A stretch of 45,900 nt of DNA from SIG351 sp045627045 (lineage in GTDB: Bacteria > Bacillota > Clostridia > HGM11327). The notes under the pieces were generated by a model. It ran no database searches, was not told the DNA's origin, and was given only the letters and a program-made list of their open reading frames with translations. Positions 17,540 through 25,555 of this stretch are shown piece after piece; within the stretch, counting starts at the first letter, position 1, and each line of letters opens with the position of its first letter. A program made the translations under genes and the position numbers. Location of the stretch: the NCBI GenBank assembly GCA_045627045.1, contig JAZQMY010000039.1, forward strand, positions 1-45,900. The letters are read 5' to 3'.

Positions 17540-17670
17540 TAAACCACTCCGTACTTACTATAATACTTATACACTATAATGATACCACATAAATGTTAAC
17601 AAATTATGAACATAAGCACTTCCTTACCATAATAATTGTAAAAAACTGTCCCTTAAAGAAGAATATCGGT
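17540..17670. other. Gene-free spacer upstream of the RCC1 lipoprotein
   Basis: AT-rich spacer with several TATAAT-like and TATAGT-like words on both strands, but no convincing -35/-10 pair. It must carry the lipoprotein's promoter. Apart from the spoIIID terminator beside it, I see no other structure. Confidence 0.4.
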
Positions 17671-17704
17671 AAAAATGATCCCCGTCCTTCGTTCGAGGGC
17701 GGGG
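17671..17704 (-). terminator. Terminator of the sporulation cluster
   Basis: Minus-strand hairpin CCCCG-x-CCT/AGG-x-CGGGG (17680-17704) with an ATCATTTTT tail, directly after spoIIID. Confidence 0.6.
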
Positions 17705-17710
17705 AGGAAC

Positions 17711-17956
17711 TTATCCTGTATATTTTAAGCGTGTGGCGATTCCACCTCTGATGTGTCTTTCTGATTTGTTTCTGTCGAGAACGTCTTTTACTTTTTCCCA
17801 CGCAGAGAAATCTATTTCAACAAGCCTCTCGGAAACATCCTTGTGGACAGTGCTTTTGCTGACCTTGAATACATCTGCGGCTTTTCTTACGGTTGCACCT
17901 GACTCTATGATATAATTTGCGATATCAAGCGCACGCTGTTCAATATAATCCTTCAT
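17711..17956 (-). CDS. spoIIID: Sporulation transcriptional regulator SpoIIID
   Basis: 81 residues, the usual length for SpoIIID, the small DNA-binding protein that switches genes on and off in the mother cell under sigma-E. The family pattern is clear: DYIEQRALDIANYIIE, the helix-turn-helix ATVRKAADVFKVSKSTVHKD (about 21-40), and the C-terminal RGGIATRLKY basic extension. The start is the ATG at 17956 after AAAGGAGG. It is the last gene of spoIID-spoIIQ-spoIIID, an order common in spore-forming Firmicutes. Confidence 0.96.
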   Translation of the reverse strand: MKDYIEQRALDIANYIIESGATVRKAADVFKVSKSTVHKDVSERLVEIDFSAWEKVKDVLDRNKSERHIRGGIATRLKYTG

Positions 17957-18038
17957 GATGATCCTCCTTTCAGATAATTTTTATCGGACAATCTCATGAA
18001 TAGGATATGCCTTTGCCACACTTTGTATGCGTTATTTT

Positions 18039-18809
18039 TTATTCTTCAAAAGACATCGGATTGACGCTTAAACCGTTCTTTTGCACTTCAAAGTGAATAT
18101 GTGCAGGGAGATGTGCCTCGTATGGAAGCGAAGACAATGCAGTGCCGATGTTCTGATTTTTTGCGACAAGCTCATCCTGCTTTACCGAAACGGTTTCCAG
18201 ACCTCTGTAAAGCGTTGTGAAGCCGTCCTGATGTTCAATCAGAACAGAGATGCCGTAAATATCATCTTCGGATATCTCTTTGACGACTCCGTTTGCGGCT
18301 GCAGGGACGTTTTCGCCTGCTAAACATTCAAAATCTATTCCGACATGGCAAGCCCATTCGTTGAGTGTTTCGGAGTATACTGGAGTATCGTCTGAATATT
18401 TGGTGATTATTTTCTTTTTATCAAATGGAAGACTGATCCTGAAGTCTGTTGACAAGTCTTTTCTAACGTCTGTTATATCACCCTCGTTTGGCGGAATAAC
18501 AGGTGATTCGGACGGAACCGGAGTTTTCTCCGGAACAATGTCAGGTGAAACGGTGGGCTGAACGGTAGGTCTTACTGTTGCTTTCGTTGAAGGCTCAGCC
18601 GTTCCTTCGGGGAGCTTATCAACGGTACGGGTAGGCGCCGGAGTTGAGTCTGCGCTTCCTTTATCTGACGGCAGACTCAACAGAGTCAGAGCGATAACTG
18701 CTATCAGCATGAGCGCAAACACTCCGTATACTGAATATTTTGACATAAAATCAGTTATCTTTTTGAATTTCGGATTCTTGAAATATGATCCGTTTTCTGT
18801 CTTTTTCAT
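18039..18809 (-). CDS. spoIIQ: SpoIIQ-like M23 (LytM) peptidase-domain protein
   Basis: 256 residues. It has a short cytoplasmic N-terminus, one transmembrane helix (about 27-46), a long Pro/Thr-rich linker (50-110) and a C-terminal M23/LytM domain. Position between spoIID and spoIIID identifies it as SpoIIQ, the forespore protein that forms the engulfment channel with SpoIIIAH of the mother cell. The zinc motifs look complete: H155 and D159 in HVGID, and H237 and H239 in HIHFE. By contrast, the Bacillus subtilis protein has lost a zinc ligand and is inactive, so this one may be an active endopeptidase. The start is the ATG at 18809 behind AAAGGA. Confidence 0.88.
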   Translation of the reverse strand: MKKTENGSYFKNPKFKKITDFMSKYSVYGVFALMLIAVIALTLLSLPSDKGSADSTPAPTRTVDKLPEGTAEPSTKATVRPTVQPTVSPDIVPEKTPVPSESPVIPPNEGDITDVRKDLSTDFRISLPFDKKKIITKYSDDTPVYSETLNEWACHVGIDFECLAGENVPAAANGVVKEISEDDIYGISVLIEHQDGFTTLYRGLETVSVKQDELVAKNQNIGTALSSLPYEAHLPAHIHFEVQKNGLSVNPMSFEE

Positions 18810-18884
18810 AGCTTTTATTTTCCTTTCGGTTAGTTGTGCTATTATTCTTTACAGAAAAATAAATTTTATTCCGAAAAAAGAAAA

Positions 18885-19964
18885 TCACAGAGAAAAAGAG
18901 ACTAATTCCACGCCTATATAATAATGAAGAAGTATTTCGGAAAAGCTTTTTCCTTCTTTTGCCATTGCTTGTGCGCCAAGCTGACTCATGCCGCACCCAT
19001 GACCGTTTCCGTAGACCTCAAAGAGCACTTCGTCTCCCGGAAAAGTTATATGAAAATCGGCAGACCTCAGCCCGAATGCAGAACGGATTTTTGTGCCTCT
19101 TACGTAGCTCTGGCCGATTTTGAGGTAATCGACCCTGCCGCCGTCAGTATAGGTGTAGGAAATCATATTTCTGATTGAATCTTCATCTGCTTTTATGCCG
19201 AAATTTGTGTCTAACGTATGTAAGAAATCGGTAATTTTCATGACTTTGTAGCTGTAATATTTAGGTGCGGTTTCCTCTCCCGGGCTTTTGACCGATTTGT
19301 AATAGGGAAGATTCTGCACGAAGACATCGTTGCACGCTTCGGTGGAACCGTTGCTTGTCGAAAAGTAAAACACTTTTATGGGCTGATTTCCATATTCCAT
19401 TATAAGGGAATCGGTTGCTTCAACGGCGTGCTTTATCTTTTCATATTTTTCCTCAAAGAGACTGCCCCAGTTCTTTTTCATCTGCTCGACCGATACGAAT
19501 GCCTGACAGCAGGTGCTGCTTGTACATACGGAGGCATCGGCGTGCCCGCTTGATAATATATGAGAGACGGTGTAGGTTCTTGCGGCGATCGCCTGTGCCA
19601 TCAGTGCCTCATCTGAGAAGGTTGCAGGCATTTCTCCTGCGGTTGCGCAAACAATGTAATCGTGAAGAGTCATTTCGAAAACAGTATTCGTGCTTTTGTC
19701 CAGTATACGGACAGTGATCTCGCTGTCACGCAATTTTTCCGGTATTTCGTGCCCGATTCCGCTTTTGGGAATATCTTCTTCATCTATGAAGCAGGAAATC
19801 TCTTTCTGAGGCTCTTCTGTAATATAGTATGGTCTGATCCTGCTTTCATATGCATTTGGTTCCTCGATCGGCACATTGCCCGTGCAGTTTATCCTGATAC
19901 TGATCATGAACGGAAGAATAAAAAAGAAAAGCAGAGAAGAGACCGCAAACTTCATTTTTAACAT
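18885..19964 (-). CDS. spoIID: Stage II sporulation protein D, peptidoglycan lytic transglycosylase
   Basis: 359 residues from the ATG at 19962-19964 (AAAGGAG upstream). A longer frame from 19997 has no ribosome-binding site. An N-terminal membrane anchor (about 5-24) is followed by the SpoIID/LytB domain: YIVCATAGEMPATF with the catalytic glutamate (E111), ALMAQAIAARTY, FYFSTSNGSTE, and the C-terminal GHGCGMSQLGAQAMA. SpoIID cuts denuded glycan strands during engulfment, working with SpoIIP and SpoIIM. It is first in the cluster spoIID-spoIIQ-spoIIID, and sigma-E control is expected from the family. Confidence 0.95.
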   Translation of the reverse strand: MLKMKFAVSSLLFFFILPFMISIRINCTGNVPIEEPNAYESRIRPYYITEEPQKEISCFIDEEDIPKSGIGHEIPEKLRDSEITVRILDKSTNTVFEMTLHDYIVCATAGEMPATFSDEALMAQAIAARTYTVSHILSSGHADASVCTSSTCCQAFVSVEQMKKNWGSLFEEKYEKIKHAVEATDSLIMEYGNQPIKVFYFSTSNGSTEACNDVFVQNLPYYKSVKSPGEETAPKYYSYKVMKITDFLHTLDTNFGIKADEDSIRNMISYTYTDGGRVDYLKIGQSYVRGTKIRSAFGLRSADFHITFPGDEVLFEVYGNGHGCGMSQLGAQAMAKEGKSFSEILLHYYIGVELVSFSL

Positions 19965-20122
19965 ATTTGTTCTCCTTTTGAATATATGTATTTTCAACGT
20001 GTATTTTATCCGGCTTTTGAGTTCAAAAGCTGTTCAGACATATTTTTTCAGAACATTTTACCGAACTTAATATTTTTTATTCGGTTTTTCTAAAAAATTT
20101 GACTTTTTTTTAAAAAAATATA

Positions 20123-20151
20123 TTGCTTTTTTTCGGACTTTGGTATATAAT
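20123..20151 (+). promoter_or_regulatory. Promoter of the NCS2 permease
   Basis: TTGCTT (20123-20128), 17 bases, TATAAT (20146-20151). Transcription would start about 105 bases before the chosen start codon. Confidence 0.65.
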
Positions 20152-20157
20152 TATGGA

Positions 20158-20263
20158 GTAATAATTTTCCGACGGGGGTTTGCTTCTATTTCAATATGAA
20201 CTCTATATTGAATTTTGGTGAATACTCTGAAAATCAATGGAAAAAACGAAAGGAAAAAGTTGT
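20158..20263 (+). promoter_or_regulatory. Structured but unidentified leader of the NCS2 permease
   Basis: The leader has a clear 8-bp hairpin TTCAATAT/ATATTGAA (20190-20212) and a run GACGGGGGTTTG. GAGTA near 20156 can also pair with TACTC near 20224. Purine permeases are often riboswitch-controlled, but the conserved core of the guanine/adenine aptamer is not present. Regulatory function is a guess. Confidence 0.35.
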
Positions 20264-21604
20264 ATGTTTAAACTCAAAGAACACAACACGACGGTAAGAG
20301 CCGAGATCATCGGCGGTTTGACAACATTCTTTGCAATGTCTTACATCATCTTTGTTAACCCGGGTCTTCTGTCACCATCTGGTATGGATCCTGTCGGCGT
20401 AGCTATGGCAACTTGTATTTCAGCTGCTTTAGGTTCTATCCTCACAGGTTTCCTCGCAAACGTTCCGTTTGCACAGGCTCCTGGCATGGGTCTTAACGCA
20501 TTCTTCACATTTACATGCTGTTTCGGACTCGGCTTCACATGGCAGCAGAGCTTGACGATAGTCCTTGTTTCAGGTTTGATCTTCTTGGTCATCTCTGTTT
20601 CACCTCTTCGCAGCAAGCTCATTGAAGCAATCCCTGCTTCACTCAAGTCAGCTATTTCAGCCGGTATCGGTTTGTTCATCGCATTCATCGGTCTCCTCAA
20701 CTCAGGTCTCGTAAACTTCGGTTCAGGCGTTCCGGCTATCAGCGATGTAACACACGGCGCTTGCCTCCTTTGCATCATTGGTATCGTCATCATCACGATC
20801 CTTATGGTTCTCAAGGTTAAGGGTGCTATCTTCATTGGTATTCTTGCAACAGGTATCATTGGTCTTATCCCGACACTCCTTGGTTCTGATTTCTTCGGTG
20901 CTTTCGTTTCTGACGGTGCTATCTATGATATCTCAAAGCTCGCAAATATCAAGGAAGTCGCTTTCAAGCTTGACTTCAAGGGCGCTCTTTCAGTAGGCAT
21001 CCTTCCTTTCATCACAGCAGTTGTTTCATTCGGTTTTGTTGACTGCTTCGATACAGTTGGTACTCTCATCGGTACAGCTACTAACAACGGTCTCGTTGAC
21101 GAGAAGGGCAACCTCCCCGGCGGAGACAAGGCTCTCATCGCAGATGCTGTTGCTACTTGCGTAGGTGCTTTCCTCGGTACATCAACTGTTACAACATACG
21201 TTGAATCTTCATCAGGTATCGGCGCTGGTGCAAGAACTGGTCTTTCATCAGTTGTTGTCGGCGTTTGCTTCATCCTTTCAATCTTCCTCGCTCCTTTGTT
21301 CGATGTTCTTACACAGAACGCTTGGTTCCTCTATGCTATCACATCACCGGCACTCATTATCGTTGGTGTTCTCATGATGGGCGGCGTTGCAAACATCAAG
21401 TGGAGCAATATCGACGAAGCTATCCCTGCATTCCTTACAATCTCCATGATGCCGTTTGCATACAGCATTTCAGTTGGTATTGAGTGGGGCTTCATCTCAT
21501 TCGTTATCATCAAGCTTGTTAAGGGCAAGGCAAAGGAAGTTCCGATACTTCTCTACATCATAAGCATTCTTTTCATTGCAAAGGATATCCTCTGCAATCT
21601 CTGA
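20264..21604 (+). CDS. NCS2 purine permease (adenine/guanine/hypoxanthine type)
   Basis: 446 residues with 12-14 hydrophobic helices. It is of the AzgA/PbuG/PbuO branch of NCS2 proton-purine symporters: RAEIIGGLTTFFAMSYIIFV at the N-terminus, FAQAPGMGLNAFFTF, the acidic PFITAVVSFGFVDCFDTVGT, and SSSGIGAGARTGLSSVVVG. It takes up purine bases for salvage, using PRPP. Its codons are strongly biased to C/T-ending forms compared with its neighbours, suggesting high expression. The start is the ATG at 20264 behind AAAGGAA; an ATG at 20237 lacks a ribosome-binding site. The exact base imported cannot be told. Confidence 0.93.
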   Translation: MFKLKEHNTTVRAEIIGGLTTFFAMSYIIFVNPGLLSPSGMDPVGVAMATCISAALGSILTGFLANVPFAQAPGMGLNAFFTFTCCFGLGFTWQQSLTIVLVSGLIFLVISVSPLRSKLIEAIPASLKSAISAGIGLFIAFIGLLNSGLVNFGSGVPAISDVTHGACLLCIIGIVIITILMVLKVKGAIFIGILATGIIGLIPTLLGSDFFGAFVSDGAIYDISKLANIKEVAFKLDFKGALSVGILPFITAVVSFGFVDCFDTVGTLIGTATNNGLVDEKGNLPGGDKALIADAVATCVGAFLGTSTVTTYVESSSGIGAGARTGLSSVVVGVCFILSIFLAPLFDVLTQNAWFLYAITSPALIIVGVLMMGGVANIKWSNIDEAIPAFLTISMMPFAYSISVGIEWGFISFVIIKLVKGKAKEVPILLYIISILFIAKDILCNL

Positions 21605-21630
21605 TAAAGCTTATAATCAGAATAAAATCA

Positions 21631-21661
21631 GATATGCGGTTTTTGCCGCATATCTTTTTTT
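21631..21661 (+). terminator. Rho-independent terminator of the NCS2 permease
   Basis: Perfect 9-bp stem GATATGCGG/CCGCATATC with a 6-base loop and a run of seven Ts. Confidence 0.92.
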
Positions 21662-21684
21662 ATGCTCTTTTTTAATAAAAATAC

Positions 21685-21713
21685 TGTACAATTTTTCAAT
21701 TCTGTGTTACAAT
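21685..21713 (+). promoter_or_regulatory. Promoter of the foldase lipoprotein
   Basis: TGTACA (21685-21690), 17 bases, TACAAT (21708-21713), about 35 bases before the start codon. Confidence 0.55.
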
Positions 21714-21748
21714 ATTAAATATTCAAGAATGAAAAGGATAATATCATA

Positions 21749-22750
21749 ATGAAAAACAAATCAGTTCTTTTTCTTGTAATAGCTTTATTGGCTTTTTTCT
21801 GCCTTTCAGGCTGCGCTTCATCCAAGGCATCAATGATGATAAACGGAGAAGAAGTTGCCGTTGGCACGCTTCTGACTATCGACGGTAATAAGATTTCACT
21901 CTTTGAGTTCAGACATTACTATTTCAAGGAAAAGAATGCTGTTGATTCGGGAGACGATTTCGTATGGGAAAAATATCCCGAGCTTGAAGAGGGACTTGCT
22001 GATAAGGCTCTCTCTTCAATAAAATATGCTTATGCTATGCAAAAATATGCATCGGATATAGGTGTTCGACTTTCACTTTCCGATAAGCAGGACGTAAGCA
22101 ATGCCATTGCCGATACAAAAACCAAATACGGCTCAATAGAAGGCTACAACGCTTATCTGGAAAGCCAGTATCTCGATGCACAGCTTTATAAGAAGATGCT
22201 CACAGATTCCAAAACTGCCTCTCTCATTTATGAGAAGCTTTTCGGTACATCGGGCACGGCAAAAATCAAGGATTCTGATGTTTATGACTATATCCGTGAG
22301 AACTACATCAGATACAAGATGATTTTTATCAAGCTCGACTATGACGGCACTGATACAAACAGAAAGCTTGCGGCTGAAATTATTGAGAGACTCAATGCAG
22401 GCGAGAGCTTTGATGATCTGATGTCGGCTTATTCAAGAGATGTGAATTCGAGAAACTATCCTAACGGATATTATGTCAGCAAGAACAACGAAACCGAAAC
22501 ATTAAAAGCGGTTGAGTCACTTGAAGCCGGCGATTATACAAAAGAATACATTGAAACTTCAGAGGGCTTCTATATATTCCGCAGGATGGGCATGGAGAAT
22601 ACCGAGCTCAGGAATGATATTGAAACATTCAGAAACATCCTCGAAGGAAACTATATCGATGAAAAAGTAAACGAATACATTGATAAGCTTAAAATCGAAT
22701 TTGTATCCGATTATTATGACGAAATATCGATTAAGTCACTTTTTTATTGA
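21749..22750 (+). CDS. PrsA/SurA-like peptidyl-prolyl isomerase lipoprotein
   Basis: 333 residues. The signal peptide ends in the lipobox LSGC (Cys about 22), placing it on the outer face of the membrane. The N-terminal helical part (about 45-180) has the SurA/PrsA chaperone pattern. The later half has a parvulin-like stretch: IRYKMIFIKL, IIERLNAGESFDDLMSAYS, then NGYYVSKN and EGFYIFRRMGM. It probably helps secreted proteins fold. The parvulin core is weakly conserved, so isomerase activity may be low or absent. The start is the ATG at 21749 after AAAGGA. Confidence 0.8.
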   Translation: MKNKSVLFLVIALLAFFCLSGCASSKASMMINGEEVAVGTLLTIDGNKISLFEFRHYYFKEKNAVDSGDDFVWEKYPELEEGLADKALSSIKYAYAMQKYASDIGVRLSLSDKQDVSNAIADTKTKYGSIEGYNAYLESQYLDAQLYKKMLTDSKTASLIYEKLFGTSGTAKIKDSDVYDYIRENYIRYKMIFIKLDYDGTDTNRKLAAEIIERLNAGESFDDLMSAYSRDVNSRNYPNGYYVSKNNETETLKAVESLEAGDYTKEYIETSEGFYIFRRMGMENTELRNDIETFRNILEGNYIDEKVNEYIDKLKIEFVSDYYDEISIKSLFY

Positions 22751-22797
22751 AAAACAGCGGAATTAAAGCCTTTTTAAGAGAGAATATGTCACGCTTG

Positions 22798-22826
22798 TTG
22801 ACAAAATGCCTCCTTTGTGATATAAT
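22798..22826 (+). promoter_or_regulatory. Sigma-A promoter of smpB
   Basis: Perfect TTGACA (22798-22803), 17 bases, TATAAT (22821-22826). Confidence 0.88.
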
Positions 22827-22865
22827 TCCTAATGATGGTTCAATATTAACGAAAGGAGCAGTCTG

Positions 22866-23339
22866 ATGCAGACAAGCAAGATATATAAAGTAGTGGCAAA
22901 TAACAAAAAGGCGTATCATGATTATTTTATCGAAGACAAGTATGAAGCCGGCGTTTCACTCATTGGCACGGAAGTTAAGTCTGTAAAAATCGGAAGTGTG
23001 AATCTGAAGGATTCATATTGCGAGGTTAAGGATGGCTCCGTATTTGTTATAGGTATGCACATCAGTCCTTATGAAAAGGGTAATATCTTCAACCGTGATC
23101 CGCTCCGGAACAGAAGGCTCCTTCTTCATAAGAAAGAAATACTCAAGCTGAAGCAGTTCACGCAGAAGGACGGAATGACACTTGTTCCTCTGTCACTTTT
23201 TATCACGGACAAGGGCCTTGTGAAGATGGAGCTCGGAGTTGCAAAGGGCAAAAAACTTTATGACAAAAGAGCCGTTCTCGCAGAGAAGGATTCCCAGCGC
23301 CGTGCAGAACGTTATGCTTCAGGCAAGGGCAATTTCTGA
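22866..23339 (+). CDS. smpB: SsrA-binding protein SmpB
   Basis: 157 residues, the usual length. SmpB binds the tRNA-like part of tmRNA and delivers it to stalled ribosomes for trans-translation. Family marks are present: NKKAYHDYFIEDKYEAGVSL, LIGTEVKSVK, HISPYEKGN, DPLRNRRLLLHK, and the basic C-terminal tail LAEKDSQRRAERYASG. The ATG follows AAAGGAG. The tmRNA gene starts only 23 bases after its stop, so the RNA and its protein partner are encoded together. Confidence 0.97.
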   Translation: MQTSKIYKVVANNKKAYHDYFIEDKYEAGVSLIGTEVKSVKIGSVNLKDSYCEVKDGSVFVIGMHISPYEKGNIFNRDPLRNRRLLLHKKEILKLKQFTQKDGMTLVPLSLFITDKGLVKMELGVAKGKKLYDKRAVLAEKDSQRRAERYASGKGNF

Positions 23340-23362
23340 TCTCATTGATTTGACCACGTCAT

Positions 23363-23714
23363 GGGGGCGTACAGGCTTTCGACGGGGAGCATGAGGTCGT
23401 GATAAGCGAGCCGTATCTCCGAATTACGTTAAAATCGGAATTTAAAAATTAAACGACGAATATTCATTCGACGCTGTAGCTGCCTAAAGCAGCTGCCGTC
23501 CGCCCGCTCTTCCCGTAGGAACGGTAACGGGCGCCATCTATACGGGGAACCTCATCGGTCAAAGCTTTGAGACCGATGTGTGATCATGAAGCTACCTCTG
23601 CGGTATCCTGCTCTATGGGAGACCGTCAGTAGGAAAATAAAACATAGGCTACGCTCGTAGAAGGTTGCGATGGCATCTCTTCGGACACGGGTTCGATTCC
23701 CGCCGCTTCCACCA
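23363..23714 (+). ncRNA. ssrA: tmRNA (transfer-messenger RNA)
   Basis: About 352 nt. The 5' end GGGGGCG pairs with CGCTTCC at 23704-23710 to close the tRNA-like acceptor stem, and the CCA end is encoded (23712-23714). The T-arm sequence GGGTTCGATTCCC is present. The tag reading frame ends with NDEYSFDAVAA at 23452-23484 followed by TAA at 23485. One or two codons (K, L) may precede it, since the exact resume codon cannot be fixed by eye. It rescues stalled ribosomes together with the adjacent smpB product and marks the nascent peptide for proteolysis through the AA-ending tag. Confidence 0.96.
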
Positions 23715-23758
23715 AAGGCACTTCTTTCAGAATTGAAAGACGGTGCCTTTTATTTTTG
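23714..23758 (+). terminator. Terminator after ssrA
   Basis: Stem AAAGGCAC/GTGCCTTT (23714-23721 and 23743-23750) with an inner CTTTCA/TGAAAG helix and a TATTTTT tail. Confidence 0.85.
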
Positions 23759-23788
23759 TTTTTTGCGGAATATAATCGGCAGAAAGCG

Positions 23789-23817
23789 TTGACAAAAACA
23801 CAAAAAATAATTATAAT
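23789..23817 (+). promoter_or_regulatory. Sigma-A promoter of the lipoprotein pair
   Basis: TTGACA (23789-23794), 17 bases, TATAAT (23812-23817), about 32 bases before the start codon. Confidence 0.85.
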
Positions 23818-23849
23818 ATATTTATACTTTTTTATTGAAAGGACAAATT

Positions 23850-25541
23850 ATGTCAAAAAGAATTTTTTCATTGGTTCTGGTTCTGCTGGTTGTTCTGGCG
23901 TGCTTTTCGGGCTGTGCTGATTCGGATGCAATCAGTGCTTCAAAGCTGATCAAAAATGCCGGATTGCAGAACGGACGTACCCTTTGGGGCCTCGGAAAAA
24001 GCTATCTTCAGTATGTTGAGTATGGCAGACAGTATGACATTATCCATGACAATAAGCTTGGCATTACCGAGGATGATGTAGGCGGCAACTTCCTTCATTC
24101 AGTTTGCGGATGTTCTAGCGGTGAATGGGAAGTATTCACTTTCAAAGGAATGTTTGAAAGATACGGGGTAAACGGATTAAAGTTGGATACAGGCTATTAT
24201 GACGGCGGAGATCCCGAAACAAAGGAAGAGGCCGTCAGAAGAATAATGCGTTATCTTGAAGAAAGCGCTGAAAAAGAGCAGAATCCTGATTACAGAACTT
24301 CGCTCAGCAGTGGCTATCTCGGTGAGCATTATACAGGCAGAGCCGGATATAAGAATATGGGTGTTGAATTTCAGGGCGTAGGCAATCCGTATACGCTTTC
24401 GATCGGTATGCTGAGAGGTGCCTCAAAGCAGTGGGATACCGCGTGGTACGTTGACTTTTCTCCGTGGATGCAGGATACAGTCATGGGTTATTCTCATTTT
24501 GAGGAATCGTCGGCTACCGGCACTTCGCTTAATCTTATGGAAAGGGCAAGAATTTATACGTGGATCGGCGGTGCTGACGGTTCAATAGCGGAAGCAGGCG
24601 CTCAGATGTCGTTATATCCTGACGGAAGCATTACGCCTTATGGCAAGATGTTGCAAAAACAGTATCAGATGATACAGAAATACGATAATATCGGCACTTC
24701 ATATATTCCTTTTGCAATGGTCATCAGCGATGATTTCAATATGATGCCTAATAAATATAACTGTGACGGTCTGGGGACTCAGGTGAAAGCATATGAAGAC
24801 AATGAGTTCCTTGAATTCTGCGATCAGCTGATGTGGAAGGACAGCATGGGTAACTGGGATGACGATAATACGATGAGAAATGACAAGTATGGTGATACGA
24901 TCGACTTCATCATGGAGGACGCTTCACCGGAGCTTATCAATACATATAATGCTATAATCCTTGACTGCGGAGAACTTTCGGAGGAACAGGTAAAAACCTT
25001 CGGCAAATTCGTCAAGGACGGCGGCACGCTTATTATAAATAAATCATATTCCGGATATTTCAATAATTATATCGGCACAAAGCTCCCGACAGTGCTTGAG
25101 GTCGGAGATTACAAAGAGATAAAGAGCGGAAAAGGAAGTTATATCGTATTCGGCAACAAGACTAACGATATTTCAGCTTCATTCAACGATGAATCAAAGT
25201 GGAATTATGCAGTTCTTGAAGAAATATGGGATAAGATCATGGAAAAATATTATCCATTCAGATTCTCAGACAACGTTGGCTTTGTTTCTTCGGTAACAGA
25301 CGATGCAAAGACGATTTATCTTTATGTTTCGGAGAATGACGGAGTTACAAAAGGACACGAAACGCCTGAAGTATACGATCATTCAAAGGCGATTGACCTG
25401 ACAGTGACATACAAGGGCATTGAAAGCATAGCTTCTGTAACTGATATCTATAATTCTCACGAAGTAAAGCTTGACGGAAACGAAATCTCGCTTTTCCTTG
25501 ATGCAGGCGACTTTGCCGTGCTTGAAATAAAGCTTAAATAA
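23850..25541 (+). CDS. Large surface lipoprotein, possibly glycoside-hydrolase-like
   Basis: 563 residues, not recognised with certainty. The lipobox FSGC (Cys about 22 from the ATG) predicts an externally anchored lipoprotein. The middle is rich in aromatic residues (WYVDFSPWMQDTVMGYSHFE, YTWIGGADGS, LYPDGSITPYGKM), which looks carbohydrate-active. A later segment (AIILDCGELSEEQVKTFGKF, then DGGTLIIN) resembles the glutamine-amidotransferase-like trimerisation domain found in family 42 beta-galactosidases and related hydrolases. The C-terminal is beta-rich. A sugar-binding or hydrolase role on the cell surface is inference. The start is ATG 23850 behind AAAGGA; TTG 23835 is not needed. It is co-transcribed with the next lipoprotein (14-base gap). 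Confidence 0.78.
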   Translation: MSKRIFSLVLVLLVVLACFSGCADSDAISASKLIKNAGLQNGRTLWGLGKSYLQYVEYGRQYDIIHDNKLGITEDDVGGNFLHSVCGCSSGEWEVFTFKGMFERYGVNGLKLDTGYYDGGDPETKEEAVRRIMRYLEESAEKEQNPDYRTSLSSGYLGEHYTGRAGYKNMGVEFQGVGNPYTLSIGMLRGASKQWDTAWYVDFSPWMQDTVMGYSHFEESSATGTSLNLMERARIYTWIGGADGSIAEAGAQMSLYPDGSITPYGKMLQKQYQMIQKYDNIGTSYIPFAMVISDDFNMMPNKYNCDGLGTQVKAYEDNEFLEFCDQLMWKDSMGNWDDDNTMRNDKYGDTIDFIMEDASPELINTYNAIILDCGELSEEQVKTFGKFVKDGGTLIINKSYSGYFNNYIGTKLPTVLEVGDYKEIKSGKGSYIVFGNKTNDISASFNDESKWNYAVLEEIWDKIMEKYYPFRFSDNVGFVSSVTDDAKTIYLYVSENDGVTKGHETPEVYDHSKAIDLTVTYKGIESIASVTDIYNSHEVKLDGNEISLFLDAGDFAVLEIKLK

Positions 25542-25555
25542 AAGGAGAAAAATCG

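Noticed and set aside
19965..20060. Sigma-E promoter of spoIID
   Set aside because: An AATACATAT word near 19985 recalls the sigma-E -10 box, but no matching -35 at the correct spacing could be found, so none was called.
20152..20263. Purine riboswitch before the NCS2 permease
   Set aside because: The conserved aptamer junction and loop sequences are not there. I kept only a cautious entry for an unidentified structured leader.
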